A DNA stretch of 42,797 nt from an uncultured Oscillospiraceae bacterium (lineage in GTDB: Bacteria > Bacillota > Clostridia > Oscillospirales > Oscillospiraceae), in contig CALXCQ010000083.1 in the NCBI GenBank assembly GCA_944386835.1, forward strand, positions 1 to 42,797, read 5' to 3'. How positions within the stretch are numbered: the stretch's first letter is position 1; each line of letters begins with the position of its first letter. Positions 15,332-24,216 of the stretch are shown piece by piece. The notes beneath the pieces are model-generated. The model worked only from the letters and a program-made list of their open reading frames with translations, was not told the origin of the DNA and did no database searches. A program made the translations under genes and the position numbers.

Positions 15332-18300
15332 ATGAATAAACGAATTCTTTCGGCACTGACGGTGCTCTGCCTGGTACTGACTCTGTTGCCGGTTACGGCC
15401 CTTGCCAGCGGCGGCGCGGCAAACCGTGGCAACTTTGTCACCGACTTTCAGGAATTTGACCACAGTAGCGGCTGGACCCCTGTTTCCAGCCCGGAAGATC
15501 TCAGTAACATCCGCAACGATTTAAGCGGGAATTACTACCTGACCGGAGATATTGATCTGTCCGGTTATGAAAACTGGGAGCCCATTGGCACCCAAAGTGC
15601 GCCCTTTACCGGCATGCTGGACGGCTGCGGCTATGTGATCCGCAACCTGACCATCGCCGGCCGGAACGGCAGAAGCGATTTTGGCCTGTTCGGAGCTGTA
15701 AAGAACGCCCAGATTGTAGACCTGGGGCTGGAAAACGTGGACATTGACGTAGACAGTGACACCCAGGGCAGTCGCACAATTTCCAACGTAGGCGGTCTGA
15801 TCGGCTATGCCGCCAATTCCAGCGGTTCGGCTGTCATTGTCATGAACTGCTATGTAACCGGCGACATTTCCTTTAACTCCTCGGGAGAGCTCTACGGCTA
15901 CGCAGGCGGCCTGATCGGCAGAACCAGCCTGACCCGCTACAGCAGCTACTATGGAGCAAGTGCGCTGGTTTCCGCCAGCTATAACCGGGCCAATATCACT
16001 GCCAGCGGTTACTCCTGCGGCATCTATGCCGGCGGCCTTGTGGGCTATGTTGGCGGCAGCGACGAGTCCAGCCGTCTGGGCGTCCAGTATGCCTTCAATA
16101 CCGGCAACGTGACCACCTATGCCTTTTTGGAAACCTCCAATGCCGGTGGCTTAATCGCCAGCAACAATGCCAACACATCCGTCTATTCCTGCTACAATTC
16201 CGGCAATTTGTTTGCAACTGGCGGACAGGGGCTGGGTGGCTACGACCGGTCTTCCTATGTGGCCGGCGGTCTGGTAGCTGACAACAACGCCACTTTGATG
16301 CTCAGTGAGTCCTACAACTATGGCGACGTGGAAGCTGCCAATTCCGAATCCACCAACGACTGCGACGTCATTGCCGGCGGTCTTTTGGGTGAAGGCACCT
16401 ATGAGACTGGCGTGGACAACTGCTACAATGCCGGTGACGTCAGCGCTGAAGGCAACTATGGCGCCGCCCGTGCCGGTGGCCTGGCAGGCCTGATTCACGC
16501 CATAGGAGAAGACTACAACCTCAGACAAGGCGCCTACTTCACCGACAGCTTCATCCTGGCTTCTTCTGTAGCGGTCTGGGGCCGGGCAGATGTGTCTCAG
16601 GCAGCTCTCGTCTATACCACGGATGCCGAAGAAGGCAAGTGGGTAGACAACGGCATCGGCAACGTATGGCAAGACGGTACAAAAGACACCGTGACCAAGA
16701 ATACTGCCATCGCCGCAGATGACATTGCCGGCGGCGCCGAGGACAATGCCAAAGGCGGCAAAATTACCCGGTCAGACGCCAAGGAGCTGAGCACCTACAC
16801 GCAAAAGGGATGGAACGAAGGGGACATCTTCTGGATGGCAGTTCCTGACTGCGCCTATCCTCAGCTGTTCTTCCAGACAGAAACCCTGGGCTACACCGGT
16901 GGTATCGTTCGGGGCGTTCTGGGCGGCAGCGCTGCCATTTTGGAAGAGAACCCCAGGCTGGGAGATACCCTTCATGTCAATACAGACGGTTTGACTGTTA
17001 CGCCCAGCGAGGCGGAAATGGGCGAGTTGTCCTATCAGTGGACCCGAAACGGCACAGCCATTTCTGACGCCACCGGTGATACTTATCTCACCACTGCCCA
17101 GGATGTGGGCCAGGCCCTGGGTGTTACCGTGACTGCCGCCAACTGCAGCGGCAGCGTGACCGCTCCCGCCGTCACCGTAGGCAAAGGCACTTATACCGGT
17201 ACCGCAGAGCTGACCCAGAGCATCCGGGTAGGCGCACCCGGCACCGTGACCGTAGATCTGCGGGGACTGGTTCCCGATGCTGCCAACCCTGTTTACACCT
17301 ATGAGGGCAAAACCGATGAGGACAACATGCTGGGCGAGCCTGCTGTCTCCGGTTATACTCTGACGGTACCCTACCATCAGGTAGAAGCGGCAGAAAAAAC
17401 TGCCACCATCTCCCTGACCATAACCTCCGACACCTATGAGCCAATCACCGCCACGGTGATTCTCCGCTCCGTCAGCAAAGAAGCACTTCCGGCTGACGCT
17501 CTGGTGTGCCAGGACGCTGCGGTAACCTACAACGGACAGAGCCAGGCCATCGGCCAGGCCAGTGTTTCCGGCGACTTTACGGGAGGAGCGTTTACCTACA
17601 CCTACCGCTATACGGCAGAAGGGTATGACAGCACCACCCCGCCTGTCAACGCCGGTACCTATACAGTCACTGTGACAGCGGAAAATGACGACTATCTGGG
17701 CACGGCTACTGCTACTTTTACCATTGCGCCCAAACCGCTGACCGATGCAATGCTGACCGTTGCCGCTGCTACTTACTCTGGAAAGAGCCAGACACCGGTT
17801 CTCACTGTTACCGACGGGGAAACGAGTCTGAAAGAGGGAACCGACTACCTGTCCCAGACCCCGGCGCAGAAGGATGCCGGCACCTATCCGGTGGAAATTG
17901 CCGGTACCGGCAACTATACCGGCTCTGCCCAGGCCTCTTTTGTCATAGACCCCAAAGATATTTCCGGCGCCCTGATCACCCTGGCCCAGGACGGCTTTGT
18001 CTATACCGGCAAGCCGGTGGAGCCTAAGATTTCCGCCGTAAGTGCAGACGGTGTTTCCCTGACAGAGGAAGATTATACGGTAAGCTACCAGAATAACGTG
18101 GAAGTGGGCACCGCCACCGTGACAGTGACTGCCAAAGAGGGCGGCAACTTCACCGGTTCTGCCACCAAGGAATTTTCCATTATTGAATCCGAGTTCTACT
18201 TCTCCGTCTCTGCCCCGGCCACTATGGTAGTGGGCCAGAAAGCGGAAGCCGCTACCACTCTGGCAGGCGTGGAAACCGCTCAGACATATGACCATGCTCT

Positions 18301-19771
18301 GATTCTGGTAGACGTTACCGGACCTGAGGGCAGCGCGCCCCAGGTGCTGGCTACGGATACAGAAGGCCATTCCTTTAATCTGGCCGAGACCAAGCAGTGG
18401 GGTCCCGACAGCGGATTCCAGGTAAAGGCCAGTTACAGCGCCACCACACCTCTGAGTTTGTCCTTTGACAAAGCCGGTACCTATACTGCCGCCTTTACCC
18501 TGGTAGACCTGGACAACGAAAAGCAGGTTCTGGGTTCCGGGTCCTTTACCGTGACGGTAGAAGACGCCTATACCTTTACCCTGGAAGCGCCCGACTCCAT
18601 GCGGCCGGAAACCAAGGCAGAAGCCAAAGTCACTTTAACCGGCGATGCCAATGCCCCCACCTATGACCATGCCCTGATCCTGGTGGAAGTCACAGGTCCG
18701 GAAGGCAGCAAACCCCAGGTGCTGGCTACCGATACGCAGGGCAATACCTTTAACCTGGCCGAAACCAAACAGTGGGGTCCCGACGGCGGGTTCCAGGTAA
18801 AGGCCAGTTACAGCGCCACCACACCTTTGAGCTTGTCCTTTGATAAAACCGGTACCTATACCGCCACCTTCACCTTGGTGGATCTGGATCAGGATAACCG
18901 GGTTCTGGGCTCCGGAGAAAAGACCATCCAGGTCCGCACTCCCAGCTCCGGCGGTGGCAGTGCCACTTCCTACGTCATTACAGTAGAGAGCAGCCAACAC
19001 GGAAGCGTGTCCAGTAGCCGCGTTCGGGCCACTTCCGGCACCACCGTCACGTTAACGGTCACGCCGGACGAAGGATATGGCCTGGACACCCTGACCGTCA
19101 AAGACCAGAAAGGCAATGACGTGAAGCTGACCCGGCAGGGAGCAGGCAAGTACACCTTCACCATGCCTTCCTCTCAGGTGCGTGTAAACGCCACCTTTAC
19201 CCAGGAAGCGGAAGAAAGCACCCTGCCCTTCGCAGATGTGGCTGTCAGCGACTGGTTCTACGATGCGGTCGCTTACGTCTATGAAAAGGAAATCATGTCC
19301 GGCACCAGTACCACCCGCTTCTCTCCGGATACGCCTCTGACCCGGGCACAGATCTGCCAGGTTCTGTACAACCTGGAAAAGGCCACTGCCGTTTCTCAGA
19401 GTGCTTTCTCCGATGTAGCGGAAGATGCCTGGTATGCCGATGCCGTTAACTGGGCGGCCGCAAAGCACCTGGTACAGGGCTACGGCAATGGGAAGTTCGG
19501 TCCGGAAGACATTGTCACCCGGGAGCAAATGGCGCAGATTCTGTACAACTACGCCAAGATGAAGGGCTATGACCTGTCACCCAAGGGAGATATCACCCTT
19601 TTCCCGGATGCACAGGCAGTCTCCGATTGGGCCAAGGAAGCCGTAACCTGGGCCGTAGGCTCCGGTCTGCTGGGCGGCAGAACCAGCGGCGTTCTGGATC
19701 CCACCGGTACGGCAACCCGGGCAGAAGTTGCCCAGATCCTCTGGAACTTCTGTGAAAAAGTTGTCAAGTAA
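15332..19771 (+). CDS. Giant SLH-anchored surface protein with GLUG-type and Ig-like repeats
   Basis: 1479 residues from the ATG; TTG at 15323 has better spacing to AAGGAG and is the alternative. A signal peptide ends near ALASGG (residue 26). Residues about 40-430 hold repeated GGLIGY/GGLVGY and N-C-Y-N-x-G-D steps, the GLUG/beta-helix type seen in adhesins. Then come a hypothetical Ig-like domain (YQWTRNG, about 565), MBG-type modules with YTG/YNGQSQ and V-x-A-G-T-Y-x-V (about 720-950), two near-identical 125-residue modules (about 953-1200), a bacterial-repeat domain (HGSVSSSRVRATSGTTVTLT) and three C-terminal SLH domains (about 1293-1475) that bind pyruvylated cell-wall polymer. It is exported and wall-bound, likely an adhesin or S-layer-associated protein. 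A strong terminator follows. Confidence 0.88.
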   Translation: MNKRILSALTVLCLVLTLLPVTALASGGAANRGNFVTDFQEFDHSSGWTPVSSPEDLSNIRNDLSGNYYLTGDIDLSGYENWEPIGTQSAPFTGMLDGCGYVIRNLTIAGRNGRSDFGLFGAVKNAQIVDLGLENVDIDVDSDTQGSRTISNVGGLIGYAANSSGSAVIVMNCYVTGDISFNSSGELYGYAGGLIGRTSLTRYSSYYGASALVSASYNRANITASGYSCGIYAGGLVGYVGGSDESSRLGVQYAFNTGNVTTYAFLETSNAGGLIASNNANTSVYSCYNSGNLFATGGQGLGGYDRSSYVAGGLVADNNATLMLSESYNYGDVEAANSESTNDCDVIAGGLLGEGTYETGVDNCYNAGDVSAEGNYGAARAGGLAGLIHAIGEDYNLRQGAYFTDSFILASSVAVWGRADVSQAALVYTTDAEEGKWVDNGIGNVWQDGTKDTVTKNTAIAADDIAGGAEDNAKGGKITRSDAKELSTYTQKGWNEGDIFWMAVPDCAYPQLFFQTETLGYTGGIVRGVLGGSAAILEENPRLGDTLHVNTDGLTVTPSEAEMGELSYQWTRNGTAISDATGDTYLTTAQDVGQALGVTVTAANCSGSVTAPAVTVGKGTYTGTAELTQSIRVGAPGTVTVDLRGLVPDAANPVYTYEGKTDEDNMLGEPAVSGYTLTVPYHQVEAAEKTATISLTITSDTYEPITATVILRSVSKEALPADALVCQDAAVTYNGQSQAIGQASVSGDFTGGAFTYTYRYTAEGYDSTTPPVNAGTYTVTVTAENDDYLGTATATFTIAPKPLTDAMLTVAAATYSGKSQTPVLTVTDGETSLKEGTDYLSQTPAQKDAGTYPVEIAGTGNYTGSAQASFVIDPKDISGALITLAQDGFVYTGKPVEPKISAVSADGVSLTEEDYTVSYQNNVEVGTATVTVTAKEGGNFTGSATKEFSIIESEFYFSVSAPATMVVGQKAEAATTLAGVETAQTYDHALILVDVTGPEGSAPQVLATDTEGHSFNLAETKQWGPDSGFQVKASYSATTPLSLSFDKAGTYTAAFTLVDLDNEKQVLGSGSFTVTVEDAYTFTLEAPDSMRPETKAEAKVTLTGDANAPTYDHALILVEVTGPEGSKPQVLATDTQGNTFNLAETKQWGPDGGFQVKASYSATTPLSLSFDKTGTYTATFTLVDLDQDNRVLGSGEKTIQVRTPSSGGGSATSYVITVESSQHGSVSSSRVRATSGTTVTLTVTPDEGYGLDTLTVKDQKGNDVKLTRQGAGKYTFTMPSSQVRVNATFTQEAEESTLPFADVAVSDWFYDAVAYVYEKEIMSGTSTTRFSPDTPLTRAQICQVLYNLEKATAVSQSAFSDVAEDAWYADAVNWAAAKHLVQGYGNGKFGPEDIVTREQMAQILYNYAKMKGYDLSPKGDITLFPDAQAVSDWAKEAVTWAVGSGLLGGRTSGVLDPTGTATRAEVAQILWNFCEKVVK
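18200..18935 (+). repeat. 375-bp tandem duplication within the SLH giant
   Basis: The sequence around 18287-18500 recurs 375 bases (125 codons) downstream, around 18662-18875, with long identical runs such as CAGTGGGGTCCCGAC and CAGGTAAAGGCCAGTTACAG. The copies encode two adjacent pilin-like modules and are the most recent duplication in the gene. Confidence 0.85.
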
Positions 19772-19790
19772 CCTTCCTTCCCCATATTTA

Positions 19791-19832
19791 CAGGGTGCTG
19801 CCTTTTGGCAGCACCCTGTTTTCTGTTTTGGT
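19791..19832 (+). terminator. Strong Rho-independent terminator after the SLH giant
   Basis: CAGGGTGCTGCC-TTTT-GGCAGCACCCTG, a perfect 12-bp stem followed by TTTTCTGTTTT. Confidence 0.93.
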
Positions 19833-19943
19833 GAATTATACTGTCAAGAGCAACAGTTTAGGGAAATAAACGGGAATCTCAAAGTCCTGCGGCGTAAGGG
19901 AAAGAACCACGGCAAAACAACCCCCCGGCTTCTCACCTGTCCG

Positions 19944-21023
19944 TCAGGAAATGGCCTGTAAAATCTCTTCTGCCGTCTTGCCTGCCAGGCCCAAACGCTC
20001 CAGGGTTCTGCCTTTCGTCCGGTAGTCAATGCCGGTCATGACGCAAAGCAGCTCCAAAATGGAATCCATGACCGGTGTGGGAACTCCCACCACCCTGGCC
20101 AGCATGGTCATGGGCACAAGGCCCGTGGGCAGATCTTCAAAAATATACCGGTGATTCAGGGTGTTGGGACCCAATACATTGGTGTAAGCCGGCGTATTGC
20201 GCATGGCCTCAAACAGGTTGGCCCCTTCTACATGATAGGTAATATGGAGCCATTCCTTCACCGAAATCAATTCCATGCCAAACTTTCTGGCAATTGCCCG
20301 CCGCTCCTGGTCCATGGCCTCTACCACAGTCCCAATGGAGGGGGTAAAGCCTTCTTTGAAATAGTGGAAGTCTTCCGGCTCTTCCACCCGGGTAATATTG
20401 AGAACCGTAGGTGCCGGATGGTTGACAGGCGCCATATTGCCCAGGCTGGTATAGAGCACATGTTTCTGGGGAATAAAGTGGGGGTACACCTCTGCCAGAA
20501 CCTGGCATACGCTCTGAGCCTGACCGGCAGGAATGGTGGCCAGAGCAATTTCACTTTTGATACCTGTAAAATTCACCGTCCCCGGCGTATAGCTGCGGCA
20601 GGTGCAAACTAAATCCTGTGTCTCCGCAATGACAGGGCAGTCCTTCACCCCGTGTTCCCGTAACACATTGCGAAATTCCAATGCACCGCAGGTAGCGCCC
20701 GGGTTCAGGACCACCAGCTGGTCCGGCCGGATATAGGGGGCAATTTTTTCCGCCACATCCGCGTGATCACAGCTGAGGGTGCAGACCATAATCACTTGGC
20801 AGCCTTCAATGGCCTCCGCCGGGTCCAAAGTTGCCAGGGCAATGGGGAACCGGCCTGTCAGTTCGCCGGTACTGACAATTTCCCCCGCCTTTTGAAGGCC
20901 TGCAATTTTTTCCGGATCTGTGTCATACATCTGTACGGCAAAGCCCGCCCGGCTGGCCAGAACGGCGATGGCATGCCCGGCGCTGCCGGACCCCAAAACG
21001 GCATATTTCTGGACTTGATTCAT
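19944..21023 (-). CDS. Octopine/nopaline (opine) dehydrogenase family protein
   Basis: 359 residues. The N-terminal Rossmann motif is AVLGSGSAGHAIAVLA with the ribose-binding acidic end MYDTDPEK, pointing to NAD(H). The C-terminal domain contains LGNMAPVNHPAPTVLN, at the place of the conserved N-x-x-x-H-P substrate site of opine dehydrogenases, and THVEG-like YHVEGANLFEAM. Enzymes of this group reductively join an amino acid and a 2-oxo acid, or run the reverse reaction; bacterial relatives also include metallophore synthases. No nicotianamine-synthase-like partner or transporter lies adjacent, so metallophore synthesis is not supported. ATG at 21023 has AGAGGAGA upstream; the extension to 21098 is unsupported. 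It appears monocistronic. Confidence 0.82.
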   Translation of the reverse strand: MNQVQKYAVLGSGSAGHAIAVLASRAGFAVQMYDTDPEKIAGLQKAGEIVSTGELTGRFPIALATLDPAEAIEGCQVIMVCTLSCDHADVAEKIAPYIRPDQLVVLNPGATCGALEFRNVLREHGVKDCPVIAETQDLVCTCRSYTPGTVNFTGIKSEIALATIPAGQAQSVCQVLAEVYPHFIPQKHVLYTSLGNMAPVNHPAPTVLNITRVEEPEDFHYFKEGFTPSIGTVVEAMDQERRAIARKFGMELISVKEWLHITYHVEGANLFEAMRNTPAYTNVLGPNTLNHRYIFEDLPTGLVPMTMLARVVGVPTPVMDSILELLCVMTGIDYRTKGRTLERLGLAGKTAEEILQAIS

Positions 21024-21405
21024 AGATGATCTCCTCTTTTCCAAATAAATACTGGGAAACTCCCCTAAAATCAGCAAACTTTGCCTATAGTGTACCATAA
21101 CCGGCCCTGAGTGAAAAGGGGCATGTTCCGAAAGACGCGGGAATCCTGGCCCCGGGAGCCGGAAACCTGTCCCGAAGCCGGGAGCCTGCCCCGAAGCTGG
21201 GAACCCCTCCCGAGGCTGGGAGCCTGCCCCGAAGCCAGGAATCTCTCCCGAAGCCGGGCGTAGGCCGAAAAACTGCCCTGGGCCGACGGCGGCAGCCCTG
21301 CCGGAAGAAGCCGGGATTTTGCACGCCCTTATGTAAGCCTATTTTCTTTTGGGGAAAACTGTAGTATGCTAAAAATAGATAAGCAGTGAAAAGGAGGCAT
21401 TGACT
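21024..21405. other. Divergent spacer with 19-bp tandem array
   Basis: No gene. It contains the 19-bp array (21161-21255), and close to the plus-strand gene a possible -10 (TATGCT, 21364-21369) with a weak -35 (TTTTCT) 17 bases upstream; the spacer includes GGGGAAAAC. A minus-strand promoter for the opine dehydrogenase must lie near 21060-21110 but has no convincing hexamers. Confidence 0.45.
21161..21255. repeat. 19-bp tandem array, five copies
   Basis: Five contiguous units start at 21161, 21180, 21199, 21218 and 21237, for example GGGAGCCTGCCCCGAAGCC. A diverged 22-base unit may precede them. Against the array at 9235-9348 the units align in phase; unit 1 here and unit 1 there match at 12 of 19 positions (shared GGAAAC, CCCG and GC). 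Confidence 0.85.
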
Positions 21406-23004
21406 ATGAAACTGACATTTTACGGCGCGGCCAAAGCCGTCACAGGCAGCTGCCACTGCGTGAGCTGTAATGGCCGAAAACTTCTCATTGACTGCGGCTT
21501 GCAGCAAGGGAAAGATGAATGGGACAATGCCGATCTCCCCTTTGTCCCCAGCCTGATTGACGACGTTATCGTCACCCATGCCCATATTGACCACACCGGT
21601 CGGATTCCCCTCCTGGTCAAACAGGGATTCCGGGGCCATATCTACTGCACCCGGCTGACCGGGCAGCTTATGAGTATTATGTTGCGGGACTCCGCCCACA
21701 TTCAGCAAAGCGATGCCAAGTGGCAAAATCAGAAACACAAGCGGTCCGGTCAGCCTATGGTGGAGCCATTGTACACCCTGGAAGACGTGGAAAAGGCCAT
21801 GGAGCTGGTGGTTCCCATGGAATACGGACAGCGATTTCCGTTGGACTCCCAGATTTCTGCCCGCTTTACGGACGCCGGACACCTGCTGGGCTCTGCCAGT
21901 GTAGAGCTTTGGCTGACAGAACAGGGTCAGACCCGCAAGCTGGTCTTTACCGGTGACCTGGGCAATGTCAATCAGCCCATTATCCGAGACCCCCAGCCGG
22001 TCTATGGCGCGGATTTTCTGGTGACAGAAAGCACCTACGGCGACCGGGTCCACGAAGATCAGGGCAGCTACACCCAGGCGCTGGCCCAGCTGATCGACCG
22101 GACTTTGGGCGGCGGCGGCAATGTGGTCATCCCCTCTTTTGCCGTAGGGCGTACCCAGGAGCTCCTGTATTTTATGCGGGAAATGAAAGAACAAAATTTG
22201 GTCAAAAGCGTTCCCGATTTCCAAGTGTGTGTAGACAGTCCCCTGGCCAATGAGGCAACCCGCATTTTTTCAGGAGATCTGCGGGGCTATCTGGACGAGG
22301 AAGCACTGGAAGCCATTCGGGACCGGGATCTGTTCACCTTCTCCAATCTGCGCCTGATTGCTACCAGTGACGCTTCCAAAGCCCTCAATGAGGACCCGAC
22401 ACCGAAAGTCATTATTTCCGCCTCCGGCATGTGTGATGCCGGCCGGATTCGCCACCATCTGAAACACAATCTCTGGCGGCGGGAGTGCGCCGTGGTGTTT
22501 GTGGGCTATCAGGCGGAAGGTACTTTGGGCCGTATGCTTCTCGACGGAGTCAAGCATGTTAAGCTTTTCGGCGAGGAAATTGCCGTCAACGCCCAGATTG
22601 TCAACTTTAAGGGCCTGTCCTCTCACGCGGATCAGCCCCATCTGCTGGCCTGGGCCCAAAATTTTGACCCGGCTCCCATTCACACCTTTGTGGTCCATGG
22701 CCAGCCGGAAGCCGCGGAAACTTACAGTCAGCTTCTCAATTCCCACCGGATTCCCGCTCACGTTCCCGACTATCTGGAGGAATATGATTTGCTGGAGGAC
22801 CGGATTGCGCGCCCCGGCAGCCGGCCCAAGAAACCCAAATCTGCCTCTGTGACTGTCTTTGCCGCCTCTCCCGCTTTCCGCCGTCTGGAGCAGACTGCAC
22901 ACAAATTGCTGGAAGTGGTAGAGCACAACCGGGGTGGCACCAACAAAGATCTGGCAAAATTTACCGATCAAATTCGGGCCCTTATCGAAAAGTGGGACCG
23001 TTAG
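21406..23004 (+). CDS. Metallo-beta-lactamase/beta-CASP RNase (CPSF73/YSH1-like exonuclease)
   Basis: 532 residues. The metallo-beta-lactamase fold shows the zinc motif THAHIDHTG (H-x-H-x-D-H) near residue 55, DAGHLLGSAS (motif 3) and FTGDLG (motif 4). The beta-CASP part shows ESTYGDR and IPSFAVGRTQELLY, then SASGMCDAGRIRHH and LSSHADQ near residue 410. This architecture belongs to the CPSF-73-like branch of RNA endo/exonucleases, distinct from RNase J. The protein is cytosolic and processes RNA; the target is unknown. ATG at 21406 has AAAAGGAGG 8 bases upstream. A basic linker (RPGSRPKKPKSAS) leads to a C-terminal helical extension of about 60 residues that is not part of the core and may bind RNA. 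Confidence 0.9.
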   Translation: MKLTFYGAAKAVTGSCHCVSCNGRKLLIDCGLQQGKDEWDNADLPFVPSLIDDVIVTHAHIDHTGRIPLLVKQGFRGHIYCTRLTGQLMSIMLRDSAHIQQSDAKWQNQKHKRSGQPMVEPLYTLEDVEKAMELVVPMEYGQRFPLDSQISARFTDAGHLLGSASVELWLTEQGQTRKLVFTGDLGNVNQPIIRDPQPVYGADFLVTESTYGDRVHEDQGSYTQALAQLIDRTLGGGGNVVIPSFAVGRTQELLYFMREMKEQNLVKSVPDFQVCVDSPLANEATRIFSGDLRGYLDEEALEAIRDRDLFTFSNLRLIATSDASKALNEDPTPKVIISASGMCDAGRIRHHLKHNLWRRECAVVFVGYQAEGTLGRMLLDGVKHVKLFGEEIAVNAQIVNFKGLSSHADQPHLLAWAQNFDPAPIHTFVVHGQPEAAETYSQLLNSHRIPAHVPDYLEEYDLLEDRIARPGSRPKKPKSASVTVFAASPAFRRLEQTAHKLLEVVEHNRGGTNKDLAKFTDQIRALIEKWDR

Positions 23005-23229
23005 ACCTGCAAGGCGGATTTCCTTACCAAAAAGAATGGACATGGGTGCACCTTGCACCATGGAAGAAAGCAGCAAGGCCGCCTCGCCGGTCCCTGACGC
23101 AAGAGCGGCAATTGTGCCTTTTTCGCTCCTGACAAAAGGGACGGTGAGACTCTCTATGCCCCCGGCAAAAGCGGGGCATCTACACCGCCGCGACCGCAAA
23201 TCACCCCGGCCTTTCTCACCCGGTCAGGA

Positions 23230-23268
23230 AGCCCGGGCAGACGGAATTGTCCGTCTGCCCGGGCTTTT
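23230..23268 (+). terminator. Strong Rho-independent terminator after the beta-CASP gene
   Basis: AGCCCGGGCAGACGG and its exact complement flank a six-base loop (AATTGT); TTTTCC follows. It lies about 225 bases after the stop codon. Confidence 0.9.
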
Positions 23269-23393
23269 CCCGCGGCCTTGCCCCTGAGATTTTTTCCGGT
23301 CCGGCCTCCCGGTTGTATCCCAAACCCCACGGGGCAAGGGGAAAAATTAGACAAAATAGCCAAGCTGGGATGGTCAATTTTCGTCTGGGCCTA

Positions 23394-23441
23394 CCACAAA
23401 ATATAGTGTTTGGGTGTTGACTTTACCACAAAATATCGTAT
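23394..23441 (+). promoter_or_regulatory. Two NrdR-type boxes
   Basis: CCACAAAATATAGTGT (23394-23409) and CCACAAAATATCGTAT (23426-23441) resemble the NrdR box consensus ACAC(A/T)ATATAT(A/T)GTGT; the first is the better match. Their centres are 32 bases apart, about three helical turns, as known for NrdR sites upstream of ribonucleotide reductase genes. The second box overlaps the promoter spacer, so binding would block transcription of nrdG-nrdD. Confidence 0.8.
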
Positions 23442-23445
23442 TATA
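23417..23445 (+). promoter_or_regulatory. Promoter of the anaerobic ribonucleotide reductase operon
   Basis: TTGACT (23417-23422), 16-base spacer, TATTAT (23439-23444). The start site would be near 23452, giving a leader of about 35 bases before nrdG. Confidence 0.7.
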
Positions 23446-23486
23446 GAAGAGGACATTCTCTAAGGCTTTCAAAGGGGGGAAACCAT

Positions 23487-24182
23487 TTGGAAATTTCCGG
23501 ACTGCAAAAACTGACCCTTCTGGACTTTCCGGGCCGGACCGCCTGTACGGTCTTTACCGGCGGCTGCAATCTGCGCTGCCCCTTTTGTCACAATGCCTCT
23601 TTGGTGGTCCATGCTCCACCGGACCCTATTGACCAGGAACAATTCTGGGCGTTTTTAAAGAAACGGCAGGGGCTTCTGGACGGGGTATGTGTCACCGGCG
23701 GGGAGCCCCTGCTTCATGGGGATTTGCCTGCCTTTCTGGAACAAATCCGGAGCCTGGGATATGCCGTCAAGCTGGACACCAACGGTACCTTTCCGGACCG
23801 ACTCAAACAGGTGCTGGATGCCGGCCTGGTTGACTATGTAGCCATGGATCTGAAAAATTCCCCCGAAAAGTATCCGGAAACCTGCGGCATATCCGATCCG
23901 GCCCTGCTGGAAAAGGTGGGCGAAAGCGTCCGGCTGCTTAAGGCACAGACCCGGATCGACGTGGAGTTTCGCACCACGTTGGTGGCCCAGTATCACACAT
24001 TGGAAGATATCCGGGCCATTGGCCGGTGGCTCGCCGGCGCCCCACACTATTTTTTACAGCGGTTCGTCGATTCCGGCGACTTGATTGCCTCCGGCCTGTC
24101 GGAAGTTCCTCCGGCGGAGGCCACCCGCTTTTTACAGGAAATACAATCCTCAGTTCCCGCAGCTGCCCTGCGTGGATATTGA
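23487..24182 (+). CDS. nrdG: Anaerobic ribonucleotide reductase activating protein (radical SAM)
   Basis: 231 residues. The radical-SAM cluster motif C-x3-C-x2-C is CNLRCPFC near residue 28, with the TGGEPLL motif near 72 that helps bind S-adenosylmethionine. The N-terminus (LQKLTLLDFPGRTACTVFTGGCN) is that of the NrdG2/PflA-like group. The protein generates the glycyl radical on NrdD by reductive cleavage of SAM. Start TTG at 23487 has AAGGGGGG about 8 bases upstream. It precedes nrdD by 34 bases, the reverse of the common nrdD-nrdG order. It shares the NrdR-type promoter. Confidence 0.9.
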   Translation: MEISGLQKLTLLDFPGRTACTVFTGGCNLRCPFCHNASLVVHAPPDPIDQEQFWAFLKKRQGLLDGVCVTGGEPLLHGDLPAFLEQIRSLGYAVKLDTNGTFPDRLKQVLDAGLVDYVAMDLKNSPEKYPETCGISDPALLEKVGESVRLLKAQTRIDVEFRTTLVAQYHTLEDIRAIGRWLAGAPHYFLQRFVDSGDLIASGLSEVPPAEATRFLQEIQSSVPAAALRGY

Positions 24183-24216
24183 GTCCACAACGCCAGAATA
24201 CAAAAGGAGATTTGCC

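Larger units (their letters stand above)
23005..23486. other. Spacer with 3' trailer, terminator and nrd promoter
   Basis: No gene is called. 23005-23229 is a trailer with an inverted repeat (CATGGGTGCA/TGCACCATG, 23041-23062) and a GCCCC/GGGGC hairpin. A minus-strand frame here reads like a protein fragment but has no start signal. The terminator at 23230-23268 and the nrd promoter with NrdR-type boxes at 23394-23446 follow. Confidence 0.5.

Noticed and set aside
15097..15339. 80-codon frame ending just inside the SLH giant, with a charged protein-like tail
   Set aside because: Its first half is Arg/Pro-rich and encoded by palindromic leader sequence, and no ribosome binding site precedes it. 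A real small leader peptide cannot be fully excluded.
16772..18370. A 532-codon minus-strand frame opposite the SLH giant
   Set aside because: Gly/His/Ser-rich antisense frame with no domain features; it follows from the codon bias of the real gene.
19944..21023. Opine dehydrogenase as part of an opine-type metallophore cluster
   Set aside because: No nicotianamine-synthase-like gene, exporter or metal uptake gene is adjacent.
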